A stretch of 64,000 bases of DNA from Roseivirga sp. 4D4. Its GTDB lineage: Bacteria; Bacteroidota; Bacteroidia; Cytophagales; Cyclobacteriaceae. The notes below the pieces were generated by a model. It ran no database searches. It was not told the DNA's origin and saw only the letters and a list, made by a program, of their open reading frames with translations. The translations under genes were made by a program, and so were the position numbers. Position 1 is the stretch's first letter. Each line of letters opens with the position of its first letter. Shown piece by piece: positions 17,724-25,892 of this stretch. The stretch spans positions 727,001 through 791,000 of the forward strand of contig NZ_MDGP01000001.1 in assembly GCF_001747095.1 (NCBI RefSeq). The letters are read 5' to 3'.

Positions 17724-19820
17724 ATGAAAATTAAGTATACGCTGACCTTCGTGTTGGCCATAGTATTTACCCTTGCAGGCTTTCAAAGTCAGGCACAGGA
17801 TAAGTTGAAAAACATGCCGGGATACGAGCAGTATCGCTCAGTGGCGCCTCAGATCAGAAGATCTGTAAAACCAGGGACACTATCGGCTAATTGGGCCGAG
17901 GACAGTAAGACCTTTGAGTATATCAAAGACGGAAAGCTGTGGTCTTATGATGTTCGCAAAAAGAAATTGACGGATATGGGCGATCCACCTCCACCACCAC
18001 CAAGAAGAAGGTTTAACAGACCTGCACGTGGTCGTCAATATGCTTCTGCGGATTCCCCAGATGGTAAATTGAAGGCCTTCACCCGTGATCGAAACATGTA
18101 CATCAGCAACCCTGACGGCAGTGGTGAAATCGCCATCACCACAGATGGCAATATGGATAATCTGGTAAAGTATGGTATTGCTACTTGGGTTTATGGAGAA
18201 GAGCTTCGTCAGACAACAGCCATGTGGTGGTCACCAGATAGTAAAAAAGTGGCTTTCTATAAATTTAACGAGCAGGGAGCTAAGCGATACTATGTATTGT
18301 TAGATCAATTGGCACTTTATGATTCACTCGAAGTAATGTCTTACCCGAAAGTAGGCGAACCTAATCTTCCGGTAGACCTAATGGTGTATGACCTTGAGAC
18401 GAAGAAAATCACAGAGGTTGAGGCTAGAGATGGTAAACCCTTTGCTGATGGTCCTTTAGGAACATACTTGTACGGAATGGCTTGGACGCCTGATAGTAAG
18501 GAGTTTTTGTACCACACTACCAACCGAAAGCAAGACATCATGGAGTACAGAGCTGCTGATCCTAATACCGGCAAGTCCAGAACTGTGGTTCGTGAAGAGT
18601 GGTTGCCAAGCTTTACGAAGAATACTCCTGAAATGAGGGTATTAGAAGATGGTGAACGTTTCATTTGGGCGTCAGAGAGAACAGGTTTCAACAATTACTA
18701 CCTGTACAACTTTGATGGTACGTTGATCACACCACTAACACAGCATGAGTTTGAAGTGAACAACATTGTCAGAGTAGATGAGAAGGCTGGATACATGTAT
18801 TACATGGCCAGAAGTGGAGATAATCACATGAAAATGCAGCTACACCGAGTGAAGCTGGATGGTACGAAAGATACCCGTATGACTGACCCTTCGTTACACC
18901 ATAGTGTGAATATCGCTCCTGATGGCAAGCACTTTATTGATATCGTTCAAACGCACAATATACCACCTTCTACTAGGTTGATGACGGCTAAGGGCAAAGA
19001 AGTAGCAGTACTGGTGGAAAGTGATATATCTAAATGGGAAGAACTTGGCCTGAAGACTGTCGAAGCTTTTACATTTACTTCGGCCGATGGTGTAACAGAA
19101 TTACACGGTTTGATTCACTTCCCGTCTAACTTCGATCCAAATAAGAAATACCCTTTGATCCTCGCTAACTATGGTGGACCTGCAACCAACGAGTTCAGAG
19201 AGACCTTTACTTTCCCCAACCCATTAACTGAATACGGCTTCCTGATCGTTGATATCGATGGAAGAAATGTTCGTGGTAGAGGTAAGCGTTTATTGGATCA
19301 GTTGTATGGAAACCTAGGTATCGTTGAGCAAGATGACTTTGCAGAAGGTATTAAGTCGCTTTACGATCGTCCTTATTTCGATAAGGATAGAGTAGGCGTA
19401 TATGGTACTTCTTATGGTGGTACTACTGCTGCAATGAGTCTGTTGAGATTCCCTGATGTATACCATGCGGCTGTAGCCAACTCAGCTGTGACAGACTGGA
19501 TCAATTATGATAACATCTACACCGAGCGGTATATGAATACGCTGGAGAACAACAAGGCAGGCTATGATGCCTTTAACCTAATGAACTACGCTAAGAACCT
19601 TAAGGGGGAAATCATGGTGTATTACGGTACTGCGGACAATAATGTGCATCCATCTAACTCACTTCAGTTGATCAAAGCATTACAAGATGCTGGTAAGAGC
19701 TTTGAAGTGCAGGTTGGTCCGGATAGGGGACATACTGCTGTTTCTACTGACCGTATGATGGAATTCTTTATCGAGCACTTAGTCATGTCAAACGGCATGG
19801 CCATGCAGATTAAAAGATAA
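17724..19820 (+). CDS. Dipeptidyl-peptidase IV-type S9 serine peptidase
   Basis: Exported peptidase that removes X-Pro/X-Ala dipeptides from peptide N-termini. I chose the ATG at 17724 because it starts a clean signal peptide (MKIKYTLTFVLAIVFTLAGF, cleaved after QAQ). The N-terminal beta-propeller (DPP IV domain) carries the Glu-containing segment WVYGEELRQ, which in the family binds the substrate amino terminus. The C-terminal hydrolase domain has Ser in YGTSYGGTTA, Asp in YYGTADNNVHP and His in GPDRGHTAVS. A proline/arginine-rich insert (DPPPPPPRRRFNRPARGRQ) near residues 86-105 is unusual. It has its own terminator at 19841-19869. Confidence 0.95.
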   Translation: MKIKYTLTFVLAIVFTLAGFQSQAQDKLKNMPGYEQYRSVAPQIRRSVKPGTLSANWAEDSKTFEYIKDGKLWSYDVRKKKLTDMGDPPPPPPRRRFNRPARGRQYASADSPDGKLKAFTRDRNMYISNPDGSGEIAITTDGNMDNLVKYGIATWVYGEELRQTTAMWWSPDSKKVAFYKFNEQGAKRYYVLLDQLALYDSLEVMSYPKVGEPNLPVDLMVYDLETKKITEVEARDGKPFADGPLGTYLYGMAWTPDSKEFLYHTTNRKQDIMEYRAADPNTGKSRTVVREEWLPSFTKNTPEMRVLEDGERFIWASERTGFNNYYLYNFDGTLITPLTQHEFEVNNIVRVDEKAGYMYYMARSGDNHMKMQLHRVKLDGTKDTRMTDPSLHHSVNIAPDGKHFIDIVQTHNIPPSTRLMTAKGKEVAVLVESDISKWEELGLKTVEAFTFTSADGVTELHGLIHFPSNFDPNKKYPLILANYGGPATNEFRETFTFPNPLTEYGFLIVDIDGRNVRGRGKRLLDQLYGNLGIVEQDDFAEGIKSLYDRPYFDKDRVGVYGTSYGGTTAAMSLLRFPDVYHAAVANSAVTDWINYDNIYTERYMNTLENNKAGYDAFNLMNYAKNLKGEIMVYYGTADNNVHPSNSLQLIKALQDAGKSFEVQVGPDRGHTAVSTDRMMEFFIEHLVMSNGMAMQIKR

Positions 19821-19840
19821 ACTTCGAAAGACTAAGAATG

Positions 19841-19869
19841 AAAAGGTGCTGCCATGGGTAGCACCTTTT
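19841..19869. terminator. Bidirectional rho-independent terminator
   Basis: Stem AAAAGGTGCT/AGCACCTTTT with a 9-base loop, followed by T on the plus strand and, read in reverse, also by a T-rich tract. It separates the convergent DPP-IV gene (stop at 19820) and the DUF6090 gene (stop at 19870), and abuts the latter's stop codon. Confidence 0.85.
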
Positions 19870-20886
19870 TTATTTGATCTTCTTCGCAGTCAGTAGGTCG
19901 TTATTGTTGTAAATCGTAAAGTTGATGATCTTGCCATCTGCGTCTTTGTGGAAATTGAAGATAGGTCTGGCATTGATAGCGTAGAACTTTGTGGGAGAAA
20001 GCGGGAACAATTCGCGAGGAGGCTGACCATCTCTGTATAACATCAGATGACCTTCGTCAAAGCTGATTTCCAATTCAATGTTATCTTGAATTCTATAGGT
20101 GCCTGGTAGATTTTGATAGAGATATCTTGGGATAATAAATCGCTTCTCTATCGGTTTAGTTGGATCAACTAGGGCTGCAATTCCTAAATAACTTTTTATA
20201 GCATCTGTCCTGTATTGTTTAATAAAAGGAAGGTGATTTTGCATAGAAATTACGTTGTAAGTCACCACCTCGTTCTTGTAAAATGGACTGTTCAAGAAGT
20301 AGTCATAAACCTTATCGCTGGTAAAACCAGTAAATAATTCTGAGTACCATTCGTAATCCTCAGACCACTTTTCCAATACCTTATTGGCTACATCTGAAAT
20401 GCTCCTGTTATAATAGTCTACTTGTGTTTTGTCATCAATATAAACCTTATTTAGTCCAGCTATTAAGGGTTCAAAGCGTGCTGGTATATTGTCAATATTT
20501 CGCATTAGGCTATTATAGCCATTATTGGTAGTTATTAAATCAACCACATTAGTCACGACAGAAAAAAGACCATTACCAGGTGTTTTGTAATCTTCCAGTG
20601 TCAATTTATTGGCCAGTACCAGAGATATCAGTGAGTCCTTGACTCGATAATATTCAATTAGCTCAGTTGCCTTGTCGATATCAATTTCTAGCTCTTGCTG
20701 TATCTGAAGGAGAGTGGAAACAACTTTCTTCTCATTGTTATTCTCCTCATTGCGATTGTTGATATTAAGAGCGATCAGGATACCGACAATCACTAAGACG
20801 ATTTCCCCTGTCAAATATAAGAGGTACTTCAGGAAGCTGTTTTTTGATAAAAGGCTTTTGCGGACTCTTCTTAAGGCACTGATCAT
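19870..20886 (-). CDS. DUF6090-family single-pass membrane protein
   Basis: Protein of 338 residues of unknown function. A basic N-terminus is followed by a conserved membrane helix (LKYLLYLTGEIVLVIVGILI then ALNINNRNE) and a mostly helical, probably periplasmic part beginning with a coiled-coil-like segment (LLQIQQELEIDIDKATELIE). This N-terminal pattern is typical of DUF6090 proteins of Bacteroidota. ATG at 20886 is preferred over an upstream TTG at 20895. It is divergent from the PadR/ABC-permease operon. A shorter relative lies at 57608-58357. Confidence 0.8.
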   Translation of the reverse strand: MISALRRVRKSLLSKNSFLKYLLYLTGEIVLVIVGILIALNINNRNEENNNEKKVVSTLLQIQQELEIDIDKATELIEYYRVKDSLISLVLANKLTLEDYKTPGNGLFSVVTNVVDLITTNNGYNSLMRNIDNIPARFEPLIAGLNKVYIDDKTQVDYYNRSISDVANKVLEKWSEDYEWYSELFTGFTSDKVYDYFLNSPFYKNEVVTYNVISMQNHLPFIKQYRTDAIKSYLGIAALVDPTKPIEKRFIIPRYLYQNLPGTYRIQDNIELEISFDEGHLMLYRDGQPPRELFPLSPTKFYAINARPIFNFHKDADGKIINFTIYNNNDLLTAKKIK

Positions 20887-20980
20887 GGTTAACAATTTCT
20901 TCCTTCAAATTGCTCAAAAGAATTCAGAATTGCATATCACTGTTTCAAAACAGAACATTGCACCACTTCAAATAAATATT

Positions 20981-21045
20981 ACTACAATTAGGAAATTATT
21001 ATTTAATCCCCTTGCTTTGTAAATACTGCAATTAGGAAAATATTA
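20981..21045 (+). repeat. Two 21-bp direct repeats upstream of padR-like gene (candidate operators)
   Basis: The segment at 20981-21001 (ACTACAATTAGGAAATTATT + A) is repeated at 21025-21045 (ACTGCAATTAGGAAAATATT + A) with 2-3 differences and a 44-bp start-to-start distance, about four helical turns. The second copy ends 2 bp before the PadR start codon. Such a pair on one face of the helix suits autoregulation by PadR, which is an inference. Confidence 0.55.
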
Positions 21046-21047
21046 TC

Positions 21048-21389
21048 ATGAAAAGAACACAACTGGGCGAATTCGAGGAAGTGGTCATGTTGGCTGTGGG
21101 CATCTTATATGAAGAAGCCTATGGTGTATCAATCAAAAAGGAGATTGAAGCCAGGCTATCTAGAAATGTCAGCGTGGGTGCTTTGCAATCCGCATTGAAA
21201 AGACTAGAGGAAAAAGGCTTTTTGAAATCAAGAGAAGGCGAGGGGACCGCGGAGCGAGCTGGTCGTCCCAAGAAGTACTTTTCGATTACCGCTGAAGGCA
21301 AAAAGGCACTTGAACTGTCCAGAGATACCAGAAACGCCATGTGGAATGATATTCCGGATGTATCATTCGATTTAAAGATTGCTTTTTAA
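21048..21389 (+). CDS. PadR-family transcriptional regulator
   Basis: Winged-helix regulator of 113 residues. The pattern GEFEEVVMLAVGILYEEAYG followed by VSVGALQSALKRLEEKGFL and GRPKKYFSITAEGKKALE is the PadR domain. Its stop codon overlaps the permease start codon (TAATG at 21387-21391), so the two are translationally coupled. PadR genes coupled to FtsX/MacB-like permeases are a standing pair in Bacteroidota; the regulator probably represses the operon through the direct repeats just upstream. Confidence 0.93.
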   Translation: MKRTQLGEFEEVVMLAVGILYEEAYGVSIKKEIEARLSRNVSVGALQSALKRLEEKGFLKSREGEGTAERAGRPKKYFSITAEGKKALELSRDTRNAMWNDIPDVSFDLKIAF

Positions 21390-24031
21390 TGAGCAAAATA
21401 CCCAATGAGCTAAGGCCACCCTGGCTAGTCATGAAATTCTTTCGCTGGTTCTGCAGCAAAGAGCTTCAGTTATATGTGGAAGGAGACTTAATAGAGCTCT
21501 ATCAAGAACGCGTGAATCAAAAAGGTCGATTCTTCGCCAATTGGAAGTTCTTGATAGATGTGATACTACTATTCCGACCCGGGATCATTGGATTTGCAAA
21601 GGACATTTACTCAAACAACAACATAGGAATGATTAGAAATTATGTAAAAGTCGGGGCTAGAAACCTCTGGAAAGACAGGTTTTATACCGGAATCAATCTC
21701 TTCGGCCTTTCGGTCGGTCTGGCGTTTAGCTTCTTAGTTTTGTTATTGGTCAATTACGAGTTCTCTTTCGAGAGTTTCTATCAGAACAAGGATGTCATTA
21801 AGCGATTGGGGGTTCACTATAATGTAGGTGGAAAAGAAGATACCTACTGCAATATCGGGCGCCCGGTCGGTCCGACACTAGCGGAAGAGTACCCCGAAGT
21901 ATTGAGCTTCACTCGTGTCGCTGGTGTCAACGGTTTAGACAATCATAAAGGTAATTTCAAGTATAGGGAAGGTTTTGTAAAGTCCGAAGATGCTTACGTA
22001 GTCGACTCTACTTTCTTTCAGGTATTTGATAGAAAGCTGCTAGAGGGCAACATGAAGACGGTACTTAATCGACCAAATACAGTCGCCCTGTCTGAGTCTT
22101 TTGCTCAAAATCTTTTTGGTAGCGAGAGCCCTTTGGGCAAACGCATTCAGCTGGCTGAGCGAGAAAAGTATTTTGAAGTGACGGGAGTCTTTGAGGATGT
22201 TCCCAGCAATACGCATTTGCCATATGATGTATTGATTTCCTGGAACGGATACTACGATGCTGAGCTCAACAGTCGGTGGTTTGGAGCTCATGTTTATACC
22301 TATGTAAAACTTCAGGAAGCGTATCAGGCTCAAGGTATGTTAGACAAATTCCCTGAGTTTTTTGAGAAGCACATGGCTTCAAATTTTGCTCTAATGAATG
22401 CTACAGCAGATCTGGTAGTTCAAAATATAGAGGATATCCATCTTAAATCTGATTTGACTTGGGAGGTCAATCCCAATGGAGATTTAACTAGCGTATATGT
22501 CTTATTAGCGATCGGTGTATTCCTTGTAATTATCGCTTTGGTGAATTATTTAAATCTATCACTGGCTAGAAATTCTCTAAGGAAGAAAGAGATCTCTGTC
22601 AGAAAAGTTATCGGAGCCTCGCGATTCAACGTTTCTGGACAGTTTCTGGTAGAAACCCTGTTGTTCATCGTTTTAGCTTTGACTGTTTCACTATTGATTG
22701 TGAAGGTCATTTGTGGTCAATTTCTGATGATATCGGGCGTAGATGTGTCACCATTTTCATTCAATCATTTATCAATCTTTGTAACAGTAACAGTCGCTTT
22801 GGGTCTACTTGTAAGTATTTATCCTTCGGTTATTCTTTCGGGTATTCGATTAGTGGAAGGCTTGAAAGGAAGGTCTAAAAGCACCAGAGAGAGCAGTAGA
22901 CTTCAGCAAGGGCTTGTGGTGCTTCAATTTGGCATTTCTACCATCGTGATCCTGTTCACTTTTGTGGTCAGACATCAATTAGACTTTGTCACTAAAATGG
23001 ATTTGGGTTTCGAAAAGGACAATGTGGTGGTTTTTCAATTAGAAGATTCTACGCTGAGTGCCAATAGCAGTTTGATTAAGGATCGGGTGAAAACTGTTGC
23101 TGGCGTTGTCAATGCTTCATTTGCATCTAATAGGCCAGGGATCGACCTAAACCATACCATAGTGAATGTTGAAGATGATGGTGAGTTCATCGCGGTGGGC
23201 AGTCAATACATGCAAGTAGATGATGATTTTGGCACTACGATGGGTTTAGAAGTTTTGGAAGGGCGATCGTTTATCTCAGGATCTAGGCAAGACGCTGATT
23301 GGAACTTTATGATCAATGAAGCGGCAAAGACCAAGTTTGGTTGGGACGATCCAATTGGTAAGAAAATGTATTTCTCCAATGATGAGAACGGAAACCCCCG
23401 ACATATGACAGCCATTGGTGTATTTAAAGATTTCAATGTTGGTTCTTTACATACAGCAGTTGAGCCGATCGTGATCTTTTACAATAGGCAATTTGGAAAC
23501 CAACTGTTAGTAAGGCTTTCTCAGGGTGATCATCGCATGTCAGTTGAACAGATTGAAGCTACTATTAGTGAATTTGACCCAAAACTACCTATAAGGCATG
23601 ATTACCTGGATATTGAATTGGATAGACAGTACAGTGGTGAAAAAAGACTGGTAAAATCAATGGCTTATTTATCAGGGCTGACCATCATCATATCGGTCTT
23701 AGGGTTCATCGGTTTACTCAGTTTTGCGATCAACAAGCGGCAATCCGAAATTGGTCTGAGGAAAGTCCTTGGTGCAAGTGTGGGCAGTGTGACCTTTCTT
23801 TTTTACAAACAGATTCTTGTTTTGATAATTATCGCACAAGTAATTGCTATTCCGGTGAACCAATTTGTCTCTAACCAATGGCTAAAAAGTTTCGCCTACA
23901 GATCATTCCCAAGTTTTTTGGAATTAGGCCTGATTCTGTTGACTATCGTTTTCTTGTCGCTAGCCATTATGGGTTTTCAGGTTGTAAAGGTGGCCTTTAT
24001 GAATCCAGTGGATGTAATCAAAGAAGAATAA
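21389..24031 (+). CDS. MacB/FtsX-like ABC transporter permease with N-terminal prefix domain
   Basis: Membrane protein of 880 residues. The first 85 residues (PPWLVMKFFRWFCSKELQLY, EGDLIELYQERV) form the permease prefix domain found only in PadR-linked permeases. Two FtsX/MacB units follow, each with a MacB-type periplasmic domain (helix at about 103-123, then helices near 370-480; the second unit ends with three helices near 760-870). The motif LRKKEISVRKVIGASR and its second copy QSEIGLRKVLGASVGSV mark the FtsX domains. No ATPase gene is adjacent, so the ATPase must be elsewhere. Substrate unknown; antimicrobial peptide or lipoprotein export is typical for relatives. Confidence 0.92.
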   Translation: MSKIPNELRPPWLVMKFFRWFCSKELQLYVEGDLIELYQERVNQKGRFFANWKFLIDVILLFRPGIIGFAKDIYSNNNIGMIRNYVKVGARNLWKDRFYTGINLFGLSVGLAFSFLVLLLVNYEFSFESFYQNKDVIKRLGVHYNVGGKEDTYCNIGRPVGPTLAEEYPEVLSFTRVAGVNGLDNHKGNFKYREGFVKSEDAYVVDSTFFQVFDRKLLEGNMKTVLNRPNTVALSESFAQNLFGSESPLGKRIQLAEREKYFEVTGVFEDVPSNTHLPYDVLISWNGYYDAELNSRWFGAHVYTYVKLQEAYQAQGMLDKFPEFFEKHMASNFALMNATADLVVQNIEDIHLKSDLTWEVNPNGDLTSVYVLLAIGVFLVIIALVNYLNLSLARNSLRKKEISVRKVIGASRFNVSGQFLVETLLFIVLALTVSLLIVKVICGQFLMISGVDVSPFSFNHLSIFVTVTVALGLLVSIYPSVILSGIRLVEGLKGRSKSTRESSRLQQGLVVLQFGISTIVILFTFVVRHQLDFVTKMDLGFEKDNVVVFQLEDSTLSANSSLIKDRVKTVAGVVNASFASNRPGIDLNHTIVNVEDDGEFIAVGSQYMQVDDDFGTTMGLEVLEGRSFISGSRQDADWNFMINEAAKTKFGWDDPIGKKMYFSNDENGNPRHMTAIGVFKDFNVGSLHTAVEPIVIFYNRQFGNQLLVRLSQGDHRMSVEQIEATISEFDPKLPIRHDYLDIELDRQYSGEKRLVKSMAYLSGLTIIISVLGFIGLLSFAINKRQSEIGLRKVLGASVGSVTFLFYKQILVLIIIAQVIAIPVNQFVSNQWLKSFAYRSFPSFLELGLILLTIVFLSLAIMGFQVVKVAFMNPVDVIKEE

Positions 24032-24724
24032 TTAGCCCATTGCCCAGTCTAGCGCATGTTGGGTGTGGACCTTTGTGGTATCAATCGTAGCCATTGGAAC
24101 ATCACCATCTGGTACTAGAATGGGCAATTCTGTACAACCCATAATGATACCTTGCGCTCCTTCAGAGGCCAGCTGCTCCATAATGCTAATGCATTTCGAC
24201 TTAGAGGCATCGGTAAACTGACCTTTTACAAGTTCATTGTAGATGATGTCATGTATGGCTTGCCGATCGCCTTCTAAAGGGATGATCACTTCCAGGCCAA
24301 AGCGTTCCGATAGAATGGAGGTGTAAAAATCCTTTTCCATTGTGAATTTGGTGCCAATTAAACCCACTTTATGGAGCGCTTTGGCCTTGATTGCTTGACC
24401 GGTGGCTTCAGCAATATGAAGAAAAGGTAGGTCCGTACTTTTTTCGATATAGTCGCTGACCAAGTGGATGGTATTGGTACATAACAGAATGATATCAGCT
24501 CCAGCAGCTTCTAGCTGTTGAGTACAGTCTGCCATCATTTGTCCTATCTTATCCCACTGTCCAGCAAAAGTGTATTGCTCGATTTCGGCAAAGTCCACCG
24601 AGACCATTACACATTTACAGGAATGTGATCCTCCTAATCGATATTTGACATATTCGTTGGCATATTGGTAGTACATTTTGGAAGACTCCCAACTCATTCC
24701 ACCTATCATTCCGATTGTTTTCAT
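24032..24724 (-). CDS. Aspartate/glutamate racemase family protein
   Basis: Cofactor-independent racemase of 230 residues that interconverts L- and D-amino acids by a two-cysteine mechanism. Both catalytic cysteines are visible: LLCTNTIHLV (about residue 81) and IIMGCTELPILV (about residue 195). The N-terminal KTIGMIGGMSWESSKMYYQ is typical of the YgeA/aspartate racemase branch. The substrate (Asp, Glu or another) is not fixed by sequence. It follows a 48-residue ORF with a 6-bp gap and is divergent from a LysR regulator. Its stop codon directly abuts that of the convergent permease gene. Confidence 0.93.
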   Translation of the reverse strand: MKTIGMIGGMSWESSKMYYQYANEYVKYRLGGSHSCKCVMVSVDFAEIEQYTFAGQWDKIGQMMADCTQQLEAAGADIILLCTNTIHLVSDYIEKSTDLPFLHIAEATGQAIKAKALHKVGLIGTKFTMEKDFYTSILSERFGLEVIIPLEGDRQAIHDIIYNELVKGQFTDASKSKCISIMEQLASEGAQGIIMGCTELPILVPDGDVPMATIDTTKVHTQHALDWAMG

Positions 24725-24730
24725 TCTTGT

Positions 24731-24877
24731 CTATTTAATCCTTGACATGTCTTCCGCACCCGCTACTTCAATTGAAGTAAGATATTCCTTCAAACGGAGC
24801 AGCGTTAGTTTCCAAAGACCTAAGTGTTCGTGATCTTTTACCTGACAACAGTCTATGCATGAAGTTTCATAATTCAT
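24731..24877 (-). CDS. Candidate small protein, 48 residues, with CxxCC motif
   Basis: A short reading frame starting MNYETSCIDCCQVKDHEHLG and ending DMSRIK fills the space between the racemase gene and the LysR regulator. It carries a CIDCC cluster near the N-terminus and a predicted amphipathic helix (LWKLTLLRLKEYLTSIEVAG). The stop codon lies only 6 bp before the racemase start codon, as expected for an operon, and the frame occupies most of an otherwise empty gap. I do not recognise the family. The alternative is a chance frame in the racemase 5' leader; comparison of synonymous changes in relatives would decide. Confidence 0.5.
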   Translation of the reverse strand: MNYETSCIDCCQVKDHEHLGLWKLTLLRLKEYLTSIEVAGAEDMSRIK

Positions 24878-24969
24878 TTCTATTTCTTTTTTCAAACCTA
24901 TGGTCTTGAACAGAGCTTACAAGATTTTGAGATTGAGGCCTTTTGACAGCCTTGTTGAATTATTTTCAA

Positions 24970-24992
24970 CTACAAGCGATTATAAACTGTAG
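24970..24992. promoter_or_regulatory. Candidate LysR binding site
   Basis: Inverted repeat CTACA-N13-TGTAG lies 12 bp upstream of the LysR start codon in the gap divergent from the racemase operon. LysR proteins usually bind a dyad (T-N11-A type) in such gaps and control both directions. Confidence 0.4.
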
Positions 24993-25004
24993 TAAATTGA
25001 AGTT

Positions 25005-25892
25005 ATGGAGCTGAAGTACTTTCGATTAATCAAGACCATTGCAGAGGAGGGTAACATCGCCAACTCTTCGGAAAAACTCTTTTTGACCCAGTCTGCCCTA
25101 AGTCATCAATTACGTGAATTGGAAGAGCGGCTTGGCTTCAAAGTCTTCCAGCGAAGCAGAAACAACTGGCAGCTGACCAATGAAGGCAAAGAGCTGCATA
25201 AGCTTGCAAACGAGCTTTTTGAGAAGATCGATGCCGGTTTTAGTAACATTAAGCAGATCAAAGAAGGCTCAAAAGGAACCATTAGGCTGAGTGCTGAGTG
25301 CCAGTCTTTTTTTCATGGACTGCCCGCCTTTGTTCAAAAAATGGCATTGCTCTATCCTGAAATCGAGATAGATTTGGCACTTGATGGATCGCAACAGACC
25401 ATTTCGCAAGTGCTTTCTAATCAAGTCGATATTGCCATTGTGACCACTGAGCCTGCCACTGACTCATTGTTCAAAATGAAAGTGTTGGAGGATGAAATCT
25501 TTGTGATCATGCACAATGAACATCGGTTCAGCGATCATGAATATTTGGATGTAAGTCACTTTGCTGATTTGAATTTGATCATAAATTCCTTTCCGCTGGA
25601 GAGCGTATCAGTTTATGAGCATTTCCTAAAACCTAATAAGATTATTCCTCGGAAAGTGACAGCGATCCCTTTCACCGAGGTTTCATTGGAAATGGTTAAT
25701 GCCAATATGGGTGTTGTATGTCTTCCTAAATGGAGCCTTAAGTCTTACAAACTACCGGATGACCTAGTCTTTAAGAGAATAGGGAAGAATGGTTTGAAGC
25801 GAAGGCACTATCTGGTGGTTAAGGAAGAGAACAGGAACAAACCACATATTGAGGCCTTCCTATCAAACTTTCAGGAAGAGTTTGTTCACTAG
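25005..25892 (+). CDS. LysR-family transcriptional regulator
   Basis: Regulator of 295 residues. The N-terminal helix-turn-helix is clear (MELKYFRLIKTIAEEGNIAN, then SALSHQLRELEERLGFKVFQ, then R), followed by a periplasmic-binding-protein-like effector domain (GTIRLSAECQSFFHGLPAFV; DIAIVTTEP). It is divergent from the small ORF/racemase pair, so amino-acid responsive control of the racemase is likely, though the effector is unknown. Its 3' end overlaps the convergent helicase gene by 4 bp. Confidence 0.94.
   Translation: MELKYFRLIKTIAEEGNIANSSEKLFLTQSALSHQLRELEERLGFKVFQRSRNNWQLTNEGKELHKLANELFEKIDAGFSNIKQIKEGSKGTIRLSAECQSFFHGLPAFVQKMALLYPEIEIDLALDGSQQTISQVLSNQVDIAIVTTEPATDSLFKMKVLEDEIFVIMHNEHRFSDHEYLDVSHFADLNLIINSFPLESVSVYEHFLKPNKIIPRKVTAIPFTEVSLEMVNANMGVVCLPKWSLKSYKLPDDLVFKRIGKNGLKRRHYLVVKEENRNKPHIEAFLSNFQEEFVH

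Noticed and set aside
17556..17786. Minus-strand frame with repeated AYCVLRI peptide
   Set aside because: The peptide is just the translation of the heptamer tandem repeat and the frame overlaps the start of the DPP-IV gene.
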